A stretch of 64,000 nt of DNA from Burkholderiales bacterium (lineage in GTDB: Bacteria; Pseudomonadota; Gammaproteobacteria; Burkholderiales; Burkholderiaceae_E): the NCBI GenBank assembly GCA_003577305.1, contig QEVL01000006.1:1-64000 (forward strand), written 5' to 3'. Positions 35,982-46,259 of the stretch are shown one piece after another. The position numbers and the translations under genes are program-made. Below the pieces are notes generated by a model, which worked only from the letters and a program-made list of their open reading frames with translations, did not search any database and was not told the origin of the DNA. Each line of letters starts with the position of its first letter. Position 1 is the first letter of the stretch.

Positions 35982-37163
35982 TCAGCTGCCCAGCTGCGCC
36001 GGTCCGACGATGCGCACTTCGGTCGCGTCGCCCGTGAGCTTGGGCTGGCCGGCGGTGACCACCTGCTCGCCGCCGCGCAGTCCCTCGACGATCTCGACCT
36101 TGCCGTCGCGGCGCAGCCCGGTGCGCACCCGCTGGCGCACCGCCTTGCCCTCGTCGATCCGGTAGACGTACTGCTGCTCGCCGACCGGAACCACTGCCTC
36201 CTCCGGCACGACCACCGCGTTGGCGCGCTGCGCCAGCGTCAGCGACACCCTCGCGAACATGCCGGTGCGCAACAGCCCGTCGGGATTGGCCATGCGGCCG
36301 CGCGCCACCACCGAGCGGCCGTTCGCGTCGACCTGCACGTCGATCGCCTCGAGCAGCGCCTCGAACCTGCGCCCCGGGTATGCGTCGAACTCGAGCGCGA
36401 GCGACTGCCCCTGGCGCAACTGCCCGAGGAAGCGCTCGGGCAGGCGCAGGTCGACCTTCATCTGCGATACGTCTTCGAGCACGACCAGTTCGGTACCCTC
36501 GCGGATGAAGTCGCCGACGCTGAAATTGCGCAGCCCGAGCCGGCCGCTGAACGGCGCGCGGATTCCGGTCTTCGCGAGCTTCGCCTCGGCCAGCTTCAGC
36601 TTCGCCTCGACCACCTTCAGGTTCGACGCCGCCTGGTCGCGCGCGCTCTCGCTCACGAACTGCTGGCGCGCCAGGTCGGCGGTGCGCTGGTAGTGCGAGC
36701 GCGCAAGCGCCAGTTCGGCCCGGATCTGCTCGGCCTCGGCCGCCGCCACCGTGGCGTCGAGCACCACCAGCAGCGCGCCCTTGCGCACCAGGCTGCCGCC
36801 TTCGAACCCGATGCGGTCGATGCGTCCGGCGATCTCTGGCTTGACGACCACCGATTCGTTCGCGCGCAAGGTGCCCACCGTGGACACGGTCTCGCTCAGG
36901 GAGACCCGTTCGGCGCGTGCCGCCTCGACGCCCACCGGCCCGCGCGGCGCCTGCGTGCCGCCCCGCGCAGGACCGGGCGCACGCGTTGCGGCCGCGCCGC
37001 CCGCACGATCGGCGCCGCTCGCCGGAGCCGAGGGCCCCGGGTTCGCCGAAGCCGGCGCCGCGATCTCGATCGCCGCCGGGCGCCCGCGCTCGAGCGTGAA
37101 GGCCCACCAGCCAAGCCCTGCCGCAGCGGCAATCGTGATCAGGTAGTACGCGTATTTCTTCAT
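35982..37163 (-). CDS. RND periplasmic adaptor (membrane fusion protein)
   Basis: A 393-residue adaptor with a single N-terminal membrane anchor (residues about 5-22), an Ala/Gly/Pro-rich linker to about residue 75, then the lipoyl/hairpin/beta-barrel order: VGTLRANESVVVKPEIAGR, an alpha-hairpin rich in Ala/Glu (ELALARSHYQRTADLA...), then APFSGRLGLRN and the barrel domain. It links the RND pump to an outer-membrane channel. It lies 44 bases downstream of rnhA and one base upstream of the pump gene. Confidence 0.92.
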   Translation of the reverse strand: MKKYAYYLITIAAAAGLGWWAFTLERGRPAAIEIAAPASANPGPSAPASGADRAGGAAATRAPGPARGGTQAPRGPVGVEAARAERVSLSETVSTVGTLRANESVVVKPEIAGRIDRIGFEGGSLVRKGALLVVLDATVAAAEAEQIRAELALARSHYQRTADLARQQFVSESARDQAASNLKVVEAKLKLAEAKLAKTGIRAPFSGRLGLRNFSVGDFIREGTELVVLEDVSQMKVDLRLPERFLGQLRQGQSLALEFDAYPGRRFEALLEAIDVQVDANGRSVVARGRMANPDGLLRTGMFARVSLTLAQRANAVVVPEEAVVPVGEQQYVYRIDEGKAVRQRVRTGLRRDGKVEIVEGLRGGEQVVTAGQPKLTGDATEVRIVGPAQLGS

Positions 37164-37207
37164 GAAGGTGAGGCGACTGCGCTGTGACACTAGCACAGCC
37201 AACGCAG

Positions 37208-37639
37208 TCAGCCGGGCACCCCGCGGTTGGCCAGCGCGTCGGCGCGCTCGTTGCCCGGATGGCCGGCATGCCCTTTCACCCAGCGCCACTGCACCGAGTG
37301 CCGGGCGACCAGTGCATCGAGTTCGCGCCAGAGATCGGCATTCTTCACCGGCTTGCGGTCGGCGGTCTTCCAGCCGCGCGCCTTCCAGGCCGGCAGCCAC
37401 TCGGTGATGCCCTTGTGCACGTATTGCGAGTCGGTGTGCACCACCGCGTGCGCGCTGCGCCGCAGCGCCGCGAGGCCCCGGATCACAGCGACCAGCTCCA
37501 TCCGGTTGTTCGTCGTTGCGGCCTCTCCACCGAACAGCTCGCGCTCGTGCCCGCGCCAGCACAGCAGCGCACCCCAGCCTCCCGGGCCGGGATTGCCCTT
37601 GCAGGCGCCGTCGGTATAGATGTCGACCACTTCCACCAT
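37208..37639 (-). CDS. rnhA: Ribonuclease HI
   Basis: A 143-residue enzyme that cleaves RNA in RNA-DNA hybrids. Catalytic residues align with E. coli numbering: Asp10 ([12 protein letters not shown]), Glu48 (NRMELVAV), Asp70 (HTDSQYV) and the Asp in NERADALA. The ATG at 37639 gives this numbering; an upstream in-frame start at 37666 would add nine poorly conserved residues. It is the first gene of a leftward run rnhA - adaptor - RND pump - dnaQ. Confidence 0.95.
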   Translation of the reverse strand: MVEVVDIYTDGACKGNPGPGGWGALLCWRGHERELFGGEAATTNNRMELVAVIRGLAALRRSAHAVVHTDSQYVHKGITEWLPAWKARGWKTADRKPVKNADLWRELDALVARHSVQWRWVKGHAGHPGNERADALANRGVPG

Positions 37640-37669
37640 GCGGTAGATCGATCCGGGGCCGGCCACGGG

Positions 37670-37698
37670 TTGCAGCCGGACAGCGGACGCATTTTAAT
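37670..37698 (+). promoter_or_regulatory. Sigma70-type promoter for cfa
   Basis: TTGCAG and TTTAAT are separated by exactly 17 bases, 28 bases before the cfa ATG. The stretch lies in the 86-base divergent gap between rnhA and cfa. Confidence 0.65.
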
Positions 37699-37725
37699 GG
37701 CGGATGTCGTCGGCAAGACACGGTA

Positions 37726-38997
37726 ATGCGGCAATTCGCGATGATCGAGAAGCAGGTCCTGAAATACCTCGAGGGGTTGCGCAGGCGCCAGCCGCTGCCG
37801 TTGCGGGTCACGCTGTGGAACGGCTCGACCGTCGCGCTCGGCGACGAGCCCCGGGTCGACCTGCGGCTGAAAGACGCCACTTCGGCGCGCTATTTCCTGA
37901 AACCCTCGATGTCGACGCTCGGTGAGGCATTCGTCGAGGGTCACATCGACGTCGACGGCGACATCCGCGACATCATCGCAGTGGCCGAGCACCTGTCGCG
38001 CGCCGGCGACGAGGAGCAGGGGCGCGGGAAGCTTCCGTCGTGGCTCGCCCGCCACACGCGCAAGAGCGACCGCAAGGCGATCGAATACCACTACGACGTC
38101 TCCAACGAGTTCTATTCGGCCTGGCTCGATCCGCGGATGGTCTATTCCTGCGCCTATTTCCGCAGCGGCGACGAAGACCTCGCCACCGCGCAGGTGCAGA
38201 AGCTCGACCACGTCTGTCGCAAGCTGATGCTCTCGCCGGGACAGACGCTGCTCGACATCGGCTGCGGCTGGGGTGCGATGGCAATCCACGCGGCCAGCCG
38301 ATACGGCGTGAAGGCGGTGGGCGTCACGCTGTCGACCAACCAGTTCGAACTGGCGCGCGAACGGGTCCGCGAAGCCGGCCTCGAAGACCGCGTCGAGATC
38401 CGGCTGCAGGACTACCGCGACATCCCCGGCGACGCCACTTTCGACCGCATCTCGTCGATCGGCATGTTCGAGCACGTCGGCCTGAAGAACCTGCGCGGCT
38501 ATTTCGACACCGTGCACCGGCTGCTCGTGCCGGGCGGCATCGCGCTGAACCACGGCATCACGTCGGCCGACACCGACAACCGCTCGGTCGGGCTCGGCGC
38601 GGGCGACTTCATCGACCGCTACGTGTTTCCCGACGGCGAGCTGCCGCACGTCTCGCTCGCGATCCGCGAACTGTCCGAAGCGGGGCTCGAGCTCACCGAT
38701 GCCGAATCGCTCAGGCGCCACTACGCGAAGACGCTCGGCTTCTGGTCCGAGCGCTTCGAGCAGCAGATCGAGCGCCTGAGCGCGCTGGCCGGCGAGAAGC
38801 GCGCGCGCATCTGGCGCGTCTACCTCGCCGGCTGCGCGCACGGGTTCGCGCACGGCTGGATCAACATCTACCAGTTGCAGGCGATCAAGCCGCGCAGCGG
38901 AGCCAACGGCGCGGAGAGCCCGCTGCCGCTGTCGCGCGGCTACATCTACGCCGACCAGCGCCCGGGCGGCACCGGATCGCAGCCGCAGAACGCCTGA
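37726..38997 (+). CDS. cfa: Cyclopropane-fatty-acyl-phospholipid synthase
   Basis: A 423-residue enzyme that methylenates membrane lipid double bonds with S-adenosylmethionine. The SAM-binding motif LLDIGCGWGAMAIHAA lies near residue 180, after the family segment EYHYDVSNEFYSAWLDPRMVYSCAYF-type region (substrate and bicarbonate-site neighbourhood); the end carries the WRVYLAGCAHGFAHGWINIYQ region. E. coli Cfa is 382 residues. The ATG at 37726 follows a good promoter. Its 3' end overlaps the convergent methyltransferase gene by 52 bases. Expression in stationary phase is usual for the family. Confidence 0.93.
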   Translation: MRQFAMIEKQVLKYLEGLRRRQPLPLRVTLWNGSTVALGDEPRVDLRLKDATSARYFLKPSMSTLGEAFVEGHIDVDGDIRDIIAVAEHLSRAGDEEQGRGKLPSWLARHTRKSDRKAIEYHYDVSNEFYSAWLDPRMVYSCAYFRSGDEDLATAQVQKLDHVCRKLMLSPGQTLLDIGCGWGAMAIHAASRYGVKAVGVTLSTNQFELARERVREAGLEDRVEIRLQDYRDIPGDATFDRISSIGMFEHVGLKNLRGYFDTVHRLLVPGGIALNHGITSADTDNRSVGLGAGDFIDRYVFPDGELPHVSLAIRELSEAGLELTDAESLRRHYAKTLGFWSERFEQQIERLSALAGEKRARIWRVYLAGCAHGFAHGWINIYQLQAIKPRSGANGAESPLPLSRGYIYADQRPGGTGSQPQNA

Positions 38998-39797
38998 GTC
39001 ACGCGGTTCGGCTCGCAGCGCGGCGAGACCACCGCGGTGCGCGCACGCACCGGGCGCGCCTGGCGCCAGGCCGGACCGATCAGCCGCATGCCGCGCACCC
39101 GCTTGATGCCCGACACGACGTACAACGCGCCGCAGATCGGCCACCAGCGATCACCCGCCGACTCCATGAACTGCGTACGCTCGAGCCAACGCTGGGTGCG
39201 GCAGGGCGGACGGTAGCAGCCGTAGCGTCCGCGATCGAACTCGAAGCCCAGCAGCTTGAACCAGTCGCGCAGCCGCGGCAGTCCGATGAACTGGCCTTCG
39301 CGAGGCAGGAAGGGCCGGCGCGAGACGCCGCGCGTGACCCACTGCCGCGCGCCCCACAGGCTGATCGGGTTGAAGCCGGACACGATCACCCTGCCTTCCG
39401 GGCGCAGCACGCGATCGACTTCGCGCAGCACCTGGTGCGGATCGTCGGCGAACTCGAGCACGTGCGGCAGCACCACCAGATCGATGCTCTGGGAAGCGAA
39501 CGGCATTTCCTCGAAACTTCCGAGCACCACGCTGGCGCCGCCGCGAGACGGCGCCTCGCAGGACTCGCAGGCGCGGATCCGGTGCGGCATGCGGTTGTCG
39601 CGCAGCGTGTCGAGGCGCAGCAGCCCGCACTGCAGCGCGTGGAAGCCGAACACATCGGTGACCGCAGCGTCGAACTGCTGCTGCTGCCATTCGAGCGCGT
39701 AACGGCCGGGCGGCGATTCGAGCCATTCACGCCAGGCCGCGCGGCGCACGCGCGCGGCCTCGTTGCTTCGTATAATCGCAGCCTCATCCATCTTCAT
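38946..39797 (-). CDS. SAM-dependent methyltransferase (YafS-like)
   Basis: A 283-residue class I methyltransferase (Methyltransf_11 type). The central segment VVLGSFEEMPFASQSIDLVV and HVLEFADDPHQVLREVDRVL is the motif II/III region; the C-terminal part is GFNPISLWGARQ-like with an Arg/Cys-rich tail. Position beside gloB and rnhA matches yafS of E. coli. Two ATGs (39797 and 39791) are possible starts; either is within 10 bases of the divergent gloB ATG. The substrate is unknown. It overlaps cfa tail-to-tail. Confidence 0.85.
   Translation of the reverse strand: MKMDEAAIIRSNEAARVRRAAWREWLESPPGRYALEWQQQQFDAAVTDVFGFHALQCGLLRLDTLRDNRMPHRIRACESCEAPSRGGASVVLGSFEEMPFASQSIDLVVLPHVLEFADDPHQVLREVDRVLRPEGRVIVSGFNPISLWGARQWVTRGVSRRPFLPREGQFIGLPRLRDWFKLLGFEFDRGRYGCYRPPCRTQRWLERTQFMESAGDRWWPICGALYVVSGIKRVRGMRLIGPAWRQARPVRARTAVVSPRCEPNRVTQAFCGCDPVPPGRWSA
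39771..39776 (+). promoter_or_regulatory. Consensus -10 hexamer for gloB
   Basis: A perfect TATAAT lies 30 bases before the gloB ATG, inside the start of the divergent methyltransferase gene. No good -35 is seen. The predicted leader would be about 18 bases and lacks a Shine-Dalgarno. Confidence 0.55.
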
Positions 39798-39800
39798 GCC

Positions 39801-40634
39801 ATGCAACCCGAGCAGACCTGGCGCTACGCGCCGCCACCGCATCCGTGCGTCGAGGCGATCGACGCGTTCGATGACAACTACATCTGGCTGTTGCGCGCGC
39901 CCGGCGCCGCGCAGGCAGCCGTGGTCGATCCTGGCGATGCCGCGCCGGTCGAACGCGCGCTGTCGGCACGCGGCCTGCGCCTCGCGGCCATTTTACTGAC
40001 ACATCACCATCCGGATCACGTCGGCGGCGTGTCCGCGCTGGTCGAGCGCTGGCAGCCCGTGGTCTACGGTCCGGCCGGCGAGTCGATCCAGGGCATCGAT
40101 CGCAGGCTCGCGGGCGGCGACGCGATCACCGTCGACGGCGTGGGCGCGGCGATGCGCGTGCTCGACGTGCCCGGGCACACCCGTGGACACATCGCCTATG
40201 CGGCCGGGCCTTTCGGCGGCGACGCGCGCCCGCTGCTGTTCTGCGGCGACACGCTGTTCGCGGCCGGCTGCGGCCGACTCTTCGAGGGCACGCCGGCGCA
40301 GATGCTCGATTCGCTCGACCGGCTCGCCGCGCTCGATCCGCAGACACTGGTCTACTGCGCGCACGAATACACGCTGTCGAACCTGCGCTTCGCGGCGGCC
40401 GCCGAGCCGACCGGCGAAGCGGTGCTGGCGCGCCTCGAAGAGGTGCGCCGGATGCGCCAGGCCGGCGCGCGCACCGTGCCCACCACGATCGCGATCGAGT
40501 TGGCCACCAACCCGTTCCTGCGCGCCGACGCCGCTGGCGTGCTGGCGACAGTCGCCGGCCGTCTGGGCCACGCGCCCGTCTCGCGGCTCGACAGCTTCGC
40601 GGCGCTGCGCGCGTGGAAAGATGATTTCCGCTGA
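39801..40634 (+). CDS. gloB: Hydroxyacylglutathione hydrolase (glyoxalase II)
   Basis: A 277-residue metallo-beta-lactamase-fold enzyme that hydrolyses S-lactoylglutathione in methylglyoxal detoxification. Metal motifs: THHHPDH (His68 to His73), PGHTRGHIAY and FCGDTLFAAGCGRLFEG; the glutathione-side region is VYCAHEYTLSNLRFA. The ATG at 39801 gives the usual N-terminus just before IDAFDDNYIW. It is divergent from the YafS-like gene and followed by mltD, as in E. coli. Confidence 0.95.
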   Translation: MQPEQTWRYAPPPHPCVEAIDAFDDNYIWLLRAPGAAQAAVVDPGDAAPVERALSARGLRLAAILLTHHHPDHVGGVSALVERWQPVVYGPAGESIQGIDRRLAGGDAITVDGVGAAMRVLDVPGHTRGHIAYAAGPFGGDARPLLFCGDTLFAAGCGRLFEGTPAQMLDSLDRLAALDPQTLVYCAHEYTLSNLRFAAAAEPTGEAVLARLEEVRRMRQAGARTVPTTIAIELATNPFLRADAAGVLATVAGRLGHAPVSRLDSFAALRAWKDDFR

Positions 40635-40687
40635 GTGCGATCCGCGCTGCCGCGGGGCAGCCCGCGTCGCAGGCGTGAGCATCGTCC

Positions 40688-40716
40688 TTGACCGGCCCGG
40701 TGTCCTTCCGTAGCAT
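40688..40716 (+). promoter_or_regulatory. Sigma70-type promoter for mltD
   Basis: TTGACC and TAGCAT are separated by exactly 17 bases, within the 129-base gap between gloB and mltD. The predicted transcript would start about 40 bases before the mltD start codon. Confidence 0.6.
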
Positions 40717-40763
40717 CAGCCGGCCTCGCGCGACGCATTACAAGGAAACAGGGGTCGTCGTTG

Positions 40764-42527
40764 GTGCAATTTCTTCGTATCGGCGCACTTCTCGGCGGGC
40801 TGCTCCTGGCTGCCGGCTGTTCCACGCTGACGCCGCCCGACCCGCAGGCGTCCGCTCCGACGGGCCAGGCGGCGCCCGTGGGCCCCGCCGCCCCGGCTGC
40901 GCTCGCGAATGCCGAAGTCGCGGCGAGCAGCCCGGCGGCCACCGCCCCCGTCGCCGAGCGCGCCGACCCGCTCGCGTCGCTGCCCGCCCCCACCGGGCGA
41001 CCGCCGCAGGCGGATGCGCCGATCGGCAGCCTCTGGGACCGCATCCGCGCCGGGTTCGCGATGCCGCCGCTCGCCAGCCCGCTGGTGGCCCGGAAGGAAC
41101 GCTTCTACCTGCAGCGTCCCGACTACCTGCAGCGCATGTTCTCGCGGGGCAGCCGCTACCTGTTCCACATCGTCGAGGAGATCGAGAAGCGCGGCTTGCC
41201 CACCGAGCTGGCGCTGCTGCCGTTCGTCGAGAGCGCGATGAACCCGACGGCGCTCTCGCACGCCCAGGCGGCGGGGCTGTGGCAGTTCATTCCGTCGACC
41301 GGACGCGCATACAACCTGCAGCAGGACTGGTGGGTCGACAACCGCCGCGACGTGGTGAAGTCCACCGAGGCCGCGCTCGACTACCTGCAGAAGATCTACG
41401 CGATGCACGGCAACGACTGGTTCCTCGCGCTCGCCTCGTACAACTGGGGCGAAGGCGCCGTGGCGCGCGCGGTGCGCCTGAACCAGATGCGCGGCCTGCC
41501 CACCGACTACCTTTCGCTCAGGATGCCCGCGGAAACGCGCCACTACGTGCCCAAGCTGATGGCGCTGAAGAACATCCTGCTGCGCGCCGACGAACTGGGC
41601 GTGGCTCTGCCCGCGCTGCCGAACCAGCCCTACTTCGTCACGATCGAGAAGACCCGCCCGGTCGACCTGAAGCTGGCCGCCCAGTTCGCCGGAATGAGCG
41701 TCGACGAGTTCGTCGCGCTGAACCCGGCGCACAATCGGCCGGTGATCGCCGCGAGCCGCAATAACGAGATCAAGCTGCCCGCCGATCGCATCGACGCGTT
41801 CATGGCGGCGGTCGAGCGCCACGGTCGCGCCAACCGGGCCTTCGCCACCTGGCAGCCGCATACGCTGCAGCCGGGCGAGACCCTCGAGACGCTGGCCCGG
41901 CGCGGCGGCGTGGCAGTGGCCGAGTTGCGCGAAGCCAACGACCTGCGCCCGGCCCAGCGCATCCTGCCGGGCACCCGCATCCTGGCGCCGCAGCACGCGG
42001 TGGAAGACGAATCCCGCGTCGAGCGCTTCGAGGCTCCGCGCGTCTACGAACTGGTCGAGCGGCCCGCCGCCTACCACAAGGTGAAGAAGCGCGAGACGCT
42101 CGCGTCGATCGCGCGGCGCTACGGCACCACGATCGCGAACCTGAAAGCGTGGAACGCGCTGGTCAAGGGCGTGCACGCCGGCATGAACCTGCTGGTGCGG
42201 CCGGCCAGCGCGCAAACCCTGCTCACCACCGAGGACGGCGACCGGCGCGTGGTGCCGGGTCGCGTCGACGAGCCGCGCATCATGCACGCGGTGTTGCGCC
42301 GCGAGCAGCCCGCCGCCGAGGCCCAGGCGCCGGGCGCGCCCGCCGCTGTCCAGCCCCCGCGCAAAGCCAGGCGCGCGGCCCGGCGGGCCGGCAGCCACAA
42401 GCAAAGCGCAGCCACGAAGACGGCGACGAAAGCGGCGGCGGCAAAGGCGCGCGCGAGCGCTCGCGACGACGGTGCTGCGAGCACCGCGTCCAAACGCCCC
42501 GCCAGGCGCGCGAACAAGCGCACCTGA
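40764..42527 (+). CDS. mltD: Membrane-bound lytic transglycosylase MltD with LysM repeats
   Basis: A 587-residue outer-membrane lipoprotein that cleaves peptidoglycan. Lipobox LLLAAGC (Cys19) is followed by an Ala/Pro linker. The SLT domain has the catalytic Glu156 in LLPFVESAMNP and the GLWQFIPSTGR motif. Two LysM repeats are at about residues 370-412 (PGETLETLARRGG) and 435-478 (KRETLASIARRYG). The last ~55 residues are an Ala/Lys/Arg-rich, histone-H1-like tail not seen in E. coli MltD. GTG at 40764 is preferred; TTG at 40761 is adjacent in the same frame. Confidence 0.92.
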   Translation: MQFLRIGALLGGLLLAAGCSTLTPPDPQASAPTGQAAPVGPAAPAALANAEVAASSPAATAPVAERADPLASLPAPTGRPPQADAPIGSLWDRIRAGFAMPPLASPLVARKERFYLQRPDYLQRMFSRGSRYLFHIVEEIEKRGLPTELALLPFVESAMNPTALSHAQAAGLWQFIPSTGRAYNLQQDWWVDNRRDVVKSTEAALDYLQKIYAMHGNDWFLALASYNWGEGAVARAVRLNQMRGLPTDYLSLRMPAETRHYVPKLMALKNILLRADELGVALPALPNQPYFVTIEKTRPVDLKLAAQFAGMSVDEFVALNPAHNRPVIAASRNNEIKLPADRIDAFMAAVERHGRANRAFATWQPHTLQPGETLETLARRGGVAVAELREANDLRPAQRILPGTRILAPQHAVEDESRVERFEAPRVYELVERPAAYHKVKKRETLASIARRYGTTIANLKAWNALVKGVHAGMNLLVRPASAQTLLTTEDGDRRVVPGRVDEPRIMHAVLRREQPAAEAQAPGAPAAVQPPRKARRAARRAGSHKQSAATKTATKAAAAKARASARDDGAASTASKRPARRANKRT

Positions 42528-42549
42528 CCGGCGCGATCGGCGCGGACCG

Positions 42550-44175
<1,626 letters not shown>

Positions 44176-44178
44176 CGT

Positions 44179-45213
44179 TCAGCCCCTGCGCGTGTCGAGC
44201 GCATCGCGCAACGCCTCGCCGACGAAGATCAGCAGCATCAGGGTGCCCACCAGCACGCCGAAGGTGCCGAGCGAAATCCACCATGCATCGAGATTCGCCT
44301 TGCCCTGCGCGAGCAGTTCTCCCAGGCTCGGCGTCGACGGCGGCACGCCGAGGCCGAGGAAGTCGAGGCTGGTGAGCGCAACGATCGCCGCGCTCATCCG
44401 GAACGGCAGGAACGCGATCACCGGTGTGAGCGAGTTCGGCAACACGTGCCGGCCGATCACCTGCAGGCTCGACAGGCCGAGCGCGCGTGCCGCGGTGACG
44501 TACTCCAGCTGGCGGTTGCGCAGGAACTCGGCGCGCACGTAGTCGGACAACCCCATCCAGCTGAACAGCGACAGGATCGCGAGCAGGATCCAGATGCTCG
44601 GTTCGAATATCGACGCGAGGATCAGCAACAGGTAGAGCTCCGGGATCGAACCCCAGATCTCGGTCAGGCGCTGCAGCGCCAGGTCGACGCGGCCGCCGAA
44701 ATAACCCTGCACCGCGCCCGCCGCGATGCCGAAAGCGACGCCGATCGCGGTGAGCGCCATCCCGAAGAGCACCGAGATCCGGAAACCGTAGAGCAGCCGC
44801 GCGAGCACGTCGCGGCCCTGGTCGTCGGTGCCGAGCAGGTTGGTCGAAGACGGCGGCGCCGGATTCGGGCTGGGCGCGAAGTAGTTGATCGTGTCGAAGC
44901 GGTACGGGTTCGGCGGATAGAGCGCCCAGTTGCCGTCTGCCGACAGGCGCTCGCGGATGAACGGGTCGAGATAGTCGGTGGCGGTGCGGAAGTCGCCCCC
45001 GAAAGCGGTCTCCGGATACTGCCGCCACAGCGGCCAGTACAGCTGCCCCTCGTAGCTGGCGACGATCGGGCGGTCGTTGGACAGCAACTCGGCCGCGAGG
45101 CTCGCGCCGAAGACGAGCGCGAAGATCCACAGGCTCAAGTAACCGCGCCGGTTGGCTCGAAACCGCAGCCAGGCGCGCCTGCCCGGCGAGAGCGAACGCC
45201 GCGGCGCCGCCAT
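44179..45213 (-). CDS. yejE: Peptide ABC importer permease YejE
   Basis: A 344-residue DppC-like permease. N-terminal helix, a large periplasmic region with the YejE-type NDRPIVASYEGQLYWP and YPPNPYRFDTINYF, then about five membrane segments with the EAA-type loop region (ARALGLSSLQVIGRHVLPNS). Its ATG overlaps the stop of yejB (TGATG). It forms the channel with YejB. Confidence 0.93.
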   Translation of the reverse strand: MAAPRRSLSPGRRAWLRFRANRRGYLSLWIFALVFGASLAAELLSNDRPIVASYEGQLYWPLWRQYPETAFGGDFRTATDYLDPFIRERLSADGNWALYPPNPYRFDTINYFAPSPNPAPPSSTNLLGTDDQGRDVLARLLYGFRISVLFGMALTAIGVAFGIAAGAVQGYFGGRVDLALQRLTEIWGSIPELYLLLILASIFEPSIWILLAILSLFSWMGLSDYVRAEFLRNRQLEYVTAARALGLSSLQVIGRHVLPNSLTPVIAFLPFRMSAAIVALTSLDFLGLGVPPSTPSLGELLAQGKANLDAWWISLGTFGVLVGTLMLLIFVGEALRDALDTRRG

Positions 45214-46259
45214 CAGCCCGTGGCCCCGAACTTCACGCGCGGGTCGACCCAGGTGTAGGCCAGGTCGGTGACGAGCCGGGTGAGCAGGCCGATCAGCGAG
45301 AACACGTACAGCGAGCCGAGCACCACCGGATAGTCGCGCCGGATGACCGCCTCGTAGGACAGCAGCCCCAGTCCGTCGAGCGAGAACAGCGTCTCGATCA
45401 GCAGCGAGCCGGCGAAGAACGCGCCGACGAAGGCCGCCGGAAACGCGGTGACCAGCGGGATCATCGCGTTGCGGAACACGTGCCGGTAGAAGACCCGCCT
45501 CTCGGCAAGGCCCTTGGCGCGTGCGGTCAGCACGTACTGCTTGCGCATCTCCTCGAGGAAAGTGTTCTTCGTGAGCATCGTGGTCACCGCGAAGCTGCCC
45601 ACCGTCAGGCAGGCCAGCGGCATCGCCAGGTGCCAGAAGTAGTCGAGCAACTTGCCCGCGAGCGACAGTTCGGCGAAGTCGTCCGACGTGAGTCCGCGCA
45701 GCGGGAACAGCTGCCAGAAGCTGCCGCCGCCGAACAGCACCAGCAGCGCCACACCCAGCACGAAGCCGGGAATCGCGTAGCCGACCAGGATCGCGATCGA
45801 GGTCCACAGGTCGAAGCGGCTGCCGTGGCGCACCGCCTTGGCGATGCCCAGCGGGATCGACACCAGGTACACGAGCAGGAAGCTCCAGACCCCGAGACTG
45901 ATCGACACCGGCAGTTTCTCCAGCATCAGCTCCCAGACGCCCTTGTGGTGCAGGTAGCTGGTGCCCAGGTCGAATACCGCATAGCGCGCCAGCATCTCGA
46001 GAAAGCGCTCGTGCGCCGGCCGGTCGAAGCCGTACATCCTGCGGAACTCGGCGACGCGCTCGGGCTCCACGCCCTGCGCGCCGCGGTACACGCCGCCGGT
46101 CGCGGCGACCTCGCCGCCGACGCCGCCGCCGCGCAACTCGCGCACCAGTTGTTCCACCGGCCCGCCGGGCACGAACTGGATCACCACGAACGAGACGAAC
46201 AGGATGCCGATCAGCGTGGGCACCATCAGCAGCAGGCGCTTGACGACGTAGGCCAGCAT
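45213..46259 (-). CDS. yejB: Peptide ABC importer permease YejB
   Basis: A 348-residue DppB-like permease. It starts [18 protein letters not shown], has the characteristic periplasmic region FDLGTSYLHHKGVWELMLEK and the EAA-type loop TARAKGLAERRVFYRHVFRNA. Its ATG at 46259 shares one base with the yejA stop (TGATG). It lies in the order yejA-B-E-F. Confidence 0.93.
   Translation of the reverse strand: MLAYVVKRLLLMVPTLIGILFVSFVVIQFVPGGPVEQLVRELRGGGVGGEVAATGGVYRGAQGVEPERVAEFRRMYGFDRPAHERFLEMLARYAVFDLGTSYLHHKGVWELMLEKLPVSISLGVWSFLLVYLVSIPLGIAKAVRHGSRFDLWTSIAILVGYAIPGFVLGVALLVLFGGGSFWQLFPLRGLTSDDFAELSLAGKLLDYFWHLAMPLACLTVGSFAVTTMLTKNTFLEEMRKQYVLTARAKGLAERRVFYRHVFRNAMIPLVTAFPAAFVGAFFAGSLLIETLFSLDGLGLLSYEAVIRRDYPVVLGSLYVFSLIGLLTRLVTDLAYTWVDPRVKFGATG

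Noticed and set aside
32864..36037. 1057-codon open frame on the + strand opposite the RND pump
   Set aside because: Arg/His/Glu-rich low-complexity translation, antisense to a well-matched RND transporter; a codon-composition shadow.
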